Source: Lacunisphaera sp. (GTDB taxonomy: Bacteria > Verrucomicrobiota > Verrucomicrobiia > Opitutales > Opitutaceae). Taken from it: a stretch of 38,945 nucleotides of DNA. Positions 34,718 to 38,945 of the stretch are shown in pieces. Below the pieces are notes generated by a model. That model saw nothing but the letters and a program-made list of their open reading frames with translations, was not told the origin of the DNA and did not search any database. The translations under genes and the position numbers were made by a program. The stretch spans positions 1 to 38,945 of the forward strand of contig JAQSDJ010000065.1 in NCBI GenBank assembly GCA_029945855.1. The letters are read 5' to 3'. Every line of letters begins with the position of its first letter. The stretch's first letter is position 1.

Positions 34718-37231
34718 TCAGTGCGGGCCGCGCAGCGGATCGGCCCCATGGCCCCAGAGTCGGGTCGCGCCGAGCACCAGCAAGGCCAGCATGAACCAAT
34801 GGCTCGGGGCGCCGCCCCCACCACTCCCGCTGCCGGAAGAAGCGGGTGGCGGCGGTGGGACCGGCGCCGCGGTGACCGTCAGCGTGGCCTTGCTGCTGGT
34901 GACGCTGCCGAGGGCGTTGGTCACCCCGACGGTGTAATCGCCGGCGTCGGAGGTGCGGACGGCGGTCAGGGTGAGCGTGCTGCCGGTGGCGCCGCTGATG
35001 GCCGTGTTGCCAAGAGACCATTGGTAAGTGGGTGCGGGGTTGCTGCCGGCTGTCACGCTGAAGGTGACATTGTTGCCGGATACCACGGTCTGGCCCTGGG
35101 GGTGGGCGGTGATGACCGGCCCGGTGGCGAGCAGGCCTTTGCGGACGGTCGTCCCGCTGCTCACATAGAGGGCGCCGGTCGCATCCACCGCGATGCCAGA
35201 CGGAAAATAAAACCGGGCGTCACGTCCTGCGCCGTCCGTGCTTCCGGGTGTTTCCGCCAGGCCGGCGACCGTGGTCACGGCTCCTTGCGGCGTCACCTTG
35301 CGCACGGTCTGATTGTAGGATTCGGCGATGAACAGATTGCCGGAGGTGTCCGCGGCCACACTGCAGGGGTTGTGAAAGCGGGCGGATGTCACGTTGCCGT
35401 CAACGTAGCCATGCTCCGCGCCGGCGAGCGTGGTGACGCTGCCGGAAGGCAGGATTTTTCGGATCCGGGCGATGGCTGGACCGTCAGGAGGCTCGGTCAC
35501 GTAGACGATGCCGCCGGCATCGACGGTGATGCCATAAGGGGCAGTGAAGCGGGCGTTGCCGCCGATGCCATCGGCGCTCCCCATCTGGAGGGCGGAGCCG
35601 GCCAGGGTCGTCACGTCGCCGGCGGGGGTAATTTTCCGGATGATTTCGTTGGAGGTGTCGGTCACGTAGAGATTGCCAGCTGCGTCCACCGCGATGCCGC
35701 GCGGATACCAGAACTGGGCGGCAGCGCCCTGACCATCCAGATAGCCATAGGCACCGGCGGTGCCGGCGAAGGTGCTGACGTCACCGGTCGGCGAGACGCG
35801 CCGGATCGTGTGGTTGCCGGAGTCGGCGACAAACACCGCGCCCGCCGCATCCACCGCAATTCCAGCCGGCGCCGAGAAACGGGCGGCCGTCCCGGTGCCG
35901 TCGGCGGAGCCGGATTCGCCGGGTGCGCCGGCGAGCGTGGTGACCACACCCGCGGGAGTGATCTTGCGGATGCAGTGGGCGGAGGAGTCGGCGACGTAGA
36001 TGTTGCCGTTGGCATCGACGGCGGTGCCGGTCGGCGCGGTGAAACGGGCGGCGGCGCCCGTGCCGTCGAGCGTGCCGGTCGCGGTTTCCAGCGCCACGCC
36101 GGCGAACGTCGTCACCGTGCCAGTTGTGCTGAGCCGGCGGATGTCATTGTTGCCCGTGTCGGCGACGTAGAGCGTGCCGTTCCGGTCGGAGGCGAGGGCC
36201 AGTGGGAAACCGAATTTGGCAGAAACGGCCGGGCCGTCGCTGCCGCCGATCGTGCCGTCACCGGCCACCGTGGCGAACGTGCCGTCGGCGGGCGAATACC
36301 GGAAAAGATTGTAGCCGCCGGCGACCAGGAGCCGGCCGCCGGCGTCGAAGGCGAGCGAGCTGGCGCCGCTGCGGGTCACGCGGCCGCCGAAGTAACGGTA
36401 GTCGGAGGTCTGCCACAGGTTCGTGCGGGTGCCGTCCGGGGTGATCCGAGTCACGAACCCGACATACTGGAAGTAGTTGTCCGTCCAGTTCACGGCGTGG
36501 GTCTGCTCGTTGCGGAATTCAAACCGGGAAACGTAGACATTGTTGGCGGCGTCCACGGCGATGGCGCCGTAGGCCACGGACAGCACACTGCCGAGGTCGC
36601 CGGTTTCCGGGAACCAGACGCCGATGGCGAAGGTGGTGACGGCCCCTGCGGGGGTGATCTTGCGGACCGCGTGGTTGCCGGCCTCGGTGACGTAGAGGTT
36701 GCCGGCGGCGTCCAGGGCGAGTTTGCGCGGGCGATCGAAGCGGGCGGCGCCGCCGGTGCCGTCGGTGTTGCCCGTCACTCCGGCCAGTCCGGCGAGGGTG
36801 GTGACTACGCCGGCCGGGGTGATCTTGCGGATGGTGTGGTTGCCGGTGTCGGTGATGTAGAGGTTGGCGGCGGCATCGGCGACGATGCCCTGCGGACTGT
36901 CAAAGCGGGCGGCGTCCCCCGTGCCGTCGGCGCTGCCTGGCAGGCCGGCCGTGCCGGCAAAGGTTGTGACCGCCCCGGCCGGGGTGATCTTGCGGACGGT
37001 GTGGTTGCCCTCGTCGACGATGAAAATATTACCCGCTAAGTCGGTCGCGATGTCCTTGGGGCTGTAGAAGCGGGCGGCGGCGCCCGTGCCGTCGGTGCTG
37101 CCGATGCTCGAGGTGCCGGCCAGCGTGGTGAAGACGTAGGGGGTCGCGTAGTCCGCGGCCCCCCGGGCGCAGAGTGCGGCGGCCAGGGACAGGATGAGCG
37201 TGCAGGGCAGGGCCAGGACAGATGTTTTCAT
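34718..37231 (-). CDS. Surface NHL-repeat beta-propeller protein with Ig domain and GGGGAPSxWF anchor
   Basis: An 837-residue exported protein. After a signal peptide (residues 1-25) come about ten NHL repeats with the recurring pattern DGTGAAARF...P.GIAVDA.GNLYV.D.GNHTIRKITPAG.VTT.AG, which fold as beta propellers and usually bind ligands or proteins. Residues about 695-775 form an Ig-like domain (HPQGQTVVSGNNVTFSVTA, YQW, DAGDYTVGVTN). Then follow a Pro/Gly/Ser linker and the terminal SGSGGGGAPSHWFMLALLVLG, a hydrophobic helix and short basic tail. This tripartite end resembles PEP-CTERM or MYXO-CTERM sorting signals but with its own motif. The ligand is unknown. Confidence 0.9.
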   Translation of the reverse strand: MKTSVLALPCTLILSLAAALCARGAADYATPYVFTTLAGTSSIGSTDGTGAAARFYSPKDIATDLAGNIFIVDEGNHTVRKITPAGAVTTFAGTAGLPGSADGTGDAARFDSPQGIVADAAANLYITDTGNHTIRKITPAGVVTTLAGLAGVTGNTDGTGGAARFDRPRKLALDAAGNLYVTEAGNHAVRKITPAGAVTTFAIGVWFPETGDLGSVLSVAYGAIAVDAANNVYVSRFEFRNEQTHAVNWTDNYFQYVGFVTRITPDGTRTNLWQTSDYRYFGGRVTRSGASSLAFDAGGRLLVAGGYNLFRYSPADGTFATVAGDGTIGGSDGPAVSAKFGFPLALASDRNGTLYVADTGNNDIRRLSTTGTVTTFAGVALETATGTLDGTGAAARFTAPTGTAVDANGNIYVADSSAHCIRKITPAGVVTTLAGAPGESGSADGTGTAARFSAPAGIAVDAAGAVFVADSGNHTIRRVSPTGDVSTFAGTAGAYGYLDGQGAAAQFWYPRGIAVDAAGNLYVTDTSNEIIRKITPAGDVTTLAGSALQMGSADGIGGNARFTAPYGITVDAGGIVYVTEPPDGPAIARIRKILPSGSVTTLAGAEHGYVDGNVTSARFHNPCSVAADTSGNLFIAESYNQTVRKVTPQGAVTTVAGLAETPGSTDGAGRDARFYFPSGIAVDATGALYVSSGTTVRKGLLATGPVITAHPQGQTVVSGNNVTFSVTAGSNPAPTYQWSLGNTAISGATGSTLTLTAVRTSDAGDYTVGVTNALGSVTSSKATLTVTAAPVPPPPPASSGSGSGGGGAPSHWFMLALLVLGATRLWGHGADPLRGPH

Positions 37232-37248
37232 GCAGAGGATTCCTCTGC
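37232..37248 (-). promoter_or_regulatory. Perfect palindrome abutting the NHL gene start codon
   Basis: GCAGAGGATTCCTCTGC is immediately next to the ATG. On the mRNA strand the SD-like AGAGGA is paired within it, so it could hide the ribosome site or serve as an operator. Confidence 0.5.
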
Positions 37249-37309
37249 CTGATATGACAACCGGAGCGGTGATATCCGCTACTGGCCGCTGGCCCCGTGG
37301 ACGGACCGG

Positions 37310-38209
37310 CTACGCGTTCGCCAGCAGGTTCGCCGTGTTCAGGTGCTCGACGCCGGTGTATTTGAGCGACTGTTCGTCGGCGTGGTAGCTCGAACGCACC
37401 AGCGGACCCGACTCGACGGTGCCGAGGCCGGCGTCGAGGGCGAATTGCTTCCAGCGGGCGAATTCCTCCGGCGCCACCCAGCGGTCGATCTTCCAATGCT
37501 GCGGGGTGGGCTGGAGATACTGGCCGAGCGTGAGGATGTCGGTCTTGTCGCTGGCGATGTCGCGGAGGCATTGCGCGATCTCCTCCTGCGTCTCGCCGAG
37601 GCCGAGCATGATGCCGGTCTTCGTCGTGAAGCCGCGGCTCTTGGCGTGGCGGAGCACGGCGCGGCTGCGGTCGTAGCGGGCTTGCACGCGCACGGGCTTT
37701 TGCAGGCGTTCGACGGTCTCGACGTTGTGGTTGAAGATGTCGGGTTTGGCGTCGAGCACGGTGTCGACCTGGTCCAGGTGGCCCTTGAAGTCCGGCACGA
37801 GCACCTCGATGGCACAGGACGGGCTCCGGTATTTCGTGGCGCGGATGGTCGCGGCCCAGACACTGGCGCCGCCGTCCTTCAGGTCGTCGCGGGCGACGGA
37901 GGTGATGACGCAGTGCCGCAAGCCCATCTTGGCCACGGCGTCGGCCACGCGCGCGGGTTCGCCGAGGTCGAACTCCGTCGGGCGGCCGGTCTGGATCGCG
38001 CAGAAATTGCAGGAGCGCGTGCAGATGTTGCCCAGGATCATGACCGTCGCGGTGCCGCGCGACCAGCATTCGCCGATGTTCGGGCACTGCGCGCTCGTGC
38101 AGACGGTGTGGAGCTTGTTGTCGTCGACCAGCCGGCGGGTCGCCTGGTAGGCGGGGCCGGCGGGCAACTTGGCGCGGAGCCAGTCGGGTTTGCGGTTGGT
38201 GGGCGTCAT
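37310..38209 (-). CDS. lipA: Lipoyl synthase
   Basis: This radical SAM enzyme inserts two sulfurs into protein-bound octanoyl groups to make lipoamide. In 299 residues it has the auxiliary cluster cysteines C37, C42 and C48 (CTSAQCPNIGEC), the radical SAM triad C63, C67 and C70 (CTRSCNFC), and the C-terminal RSSYHADE whose Ser ligates the auxiliary cluster. An in-frame Met 13 codons upstream is less likely because MTPTNRKPDWLRAKLP matches family starts. lipB is not adjacent. A palindromic repeat lies just upstream. Confidence 0.97.
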   Translation of the reverse strand: MTPTNRKPDWLRAKLPAGPAYQATRRLVDDNKLHTVCTSAQCPNIGECWSRGTATVMILGNICTRSCNFCAIQTGRPTEFDLGEPARVADAVAKMGLRHCVITSVARDDLKDGGASVWAATIRATKYRSPSCAIEVLVPDFKGHLDQVDTVLDAKPDIFNHNVETVERLQKPVRVQARYDRSRAVLRHAKSRGFTTKTGIMLGLGETQEEIAQCLRDIASDKTDILTLGQYLQPTPQHWKIDRWVAPEEFARWKQFALDAGLGTVESGPLVRSSYHADEQSLKYTGVEHLNTANLLANA

Positions 38210-38224
38210 CTCTGGAGCGCAAAG

Positions 38225-38317
38225 AACCATAGATGGCCACAGTTGCACACAGATTTTTCAGGCATCTCCTGACAGTAGCGGGCCTTTATCCGTGTTTATC
38301 TGTGTTAATCTGTGGTT
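38225..38317. repeat. CACAGAT-type palindromic element upstream of lipA
   Basis: The left arm (AACCATAGATGGCCACAG...) and right arm (...TTAATCTGTGGTT) are imperfect inverse copies built of (C/A)ACAGAT words. It is related in pattern to the element at 20132-20266. Confidence 0.75.
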
Positions 38318-38364
38318 TAGAAATTTGGCGCGCGAGGGCTGGCCTGACTCTGACCGCGGAAACA

Positions 38365-38945
38365 TCAGCGGGCCCGCGCGATGGCGAGGTTGCGCGCGGC
38401 CTCGGCATCGCCGGGGTTGAGGCGGAGGACGGCCTCGTATTCGGCGATGGCCTCGGCCTTCCGGCCGGCCTGGAGCAGGGCGGTGGCGTGGTTGAAGCGA
38501 TAGTCGGCTGCGGTCGGGGCGAGCCGGACGGCGGTGCCGAAATGGCTGATCGCCTCGGGCAGGCGGCCGAGTTCGATGAGCGTGTGGGCAAGTTGGAAGT
38601 GGGCCGAAGGTTGCTCCGGGGCGAGCCGCACGGCCCGGGCGAATGCCTCTGCCGCCTCCGTAGTGCGGCCCAGTTGAAGGCACGCGCGGCCAAGATTGAA
38701 GGCGACCCCGGCGTGGTCGGGATTGAGCCGGAGCGCCGTGGCGAGGTGCTCCGCGGCCTCGGCGGGCCGGCGCAGTTCGAGCAGCGCCAGGCCGAGGTCA
38801 AACCGGGCGGTGATGTAGTTGGGCTGCAGCTGCAGGGCGGCGGCGAAACGGGCGGCGGCCTCGGCCGTTTGGCCCGCCCGCGCGAGCTGCTCGCCCGCGT
38901 TGAGCAAAGCGCGCGGATTGGCCGGCGCCGTCTCGGCGGTCGCCT
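38365..38945 (-). CDS. TPR-repeat protein, C-terminal part (runs off the window)
   Basis: The reading frame is open to the window edge, so only the last 190 or so residues are visible. They form at least five tetratricopeptide repeats of 34 residues with the pattern A...LG.AL..LGR..EA...F..A..L.P, for example YITARFDLGLALLELRRPAEAAEHLATALRLNP. Such arrays mediate protein contacts. The N-terminal domain, which would tell the role, is outside the window. The last visible residues NLAIARAR and the stop are intact. Confidence 0.85.
   Translation of the reverse strand, partial: ATAETAPANPRALLNAGEQLARAGQTAEAAARFAAALQLQPNYITARFDLGLALLELRRPAEAAEHLATALRLNPDHAGVAFNLGRACLQLGRTTEAAEAFARAVRLAPEQPSAHFQLAHTLIELGRLPEAISHFGTAVRLAPTAADYRFNHATALLQAGRKAEAIAEYEAVLRLNPGDAEAARNLAIARAR

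Noticed and set aside
34655-37039. Long plus-strand open frame opposite the NHL gene
   Set aside because: The Gly/Ala/Arg-rich product mirrors the NHL repeats; the minus-strand protein has a signal peptide and clear domains.

Overview
The window is high-GC bacterial chromosome. The gene set, the SD-poor gene starts, the many intergenic palindromic repeats and a GGGGAPSxWF-type C-terminal anchor point to the Verrucomicrobia, most likely an Opitutaceae-like organism. That placement is an inference from gene content and style; no rRNA gene is present to confirm it. I saw no tRNA, rRNA, CRISPR array, insertion sequence or phage gene.

Layout. (1) 178-4253: dnaK (reading frame broken by one missing base), groES and groEL, with hairpin terminators. 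(2) 4331-7228: a low-conservation accessory patch with an unknown membrane-anchored protein, a tandem repeat, a Phd/VapC-type toxin-antitoxin pair, the C-terminal remnant of a second PIN toxin, and a Fic AMPylase. (3) 7716-10752: an NAD-dependent DNA ligase with a signal-peptide-like N-terminus and a PhnP-like metallohydrolase. (4) 10861-18522: a sulfur assimilation block: an SLC13 permease divergent from an Rrf2 regulator, then sbp-cysT-cysW-cysA (sulfate ABC importer) and cysK. (5) 18523-19037: 515 bp without a gene, packed with palindromes, then rsmH. (6) 20263-31333: a caa3-type cytochrome c oxidase region: ctaC-ctaD-ctaE-ctaF-ctaG on the minus strand, a divergent lipoprotein azurin, a heme A branch (ctaA-ctaB-DUF420), a CusF-SCO fusion copper chaperone and an HxHP-motif periplasmic protein. 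(7) 31399-38945: MBL hydrolase, AMP nucleosidase, PhoD-type phosphatase, a large NHL-repeat surface protein, lipoyl synthase and a truncated TPR protein.

How the parts work together. The cys block imports sulfate and makes cysteine, presumably under Rrf2 control. The oxidase block encodes the structural subunits, heme O/A synthesis, copper delivery and a possible blue-copper electron donor.

The two signals I find most interesting are these. First, the Rrf2 regulator and the sulfate-importer ATPase CysA both end in the same four residues, DYAI-COOH, and lie next to cysK. This resembles the C-terminal isoleucine tail by which serine acetyltransferase docks into CysK, so CysK might act as a shared sensor of regulator and transporter. 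Second, every convergent gene junction here is filled with a palindromic repeat, several families recur, and one hairpin pair shows a compensatory base change. The oxidase operon gaps also carry a duplicated purine-rich repeat, so the mRNA has CU-rich leaders ending in CCUCC-like sequence before AUG.
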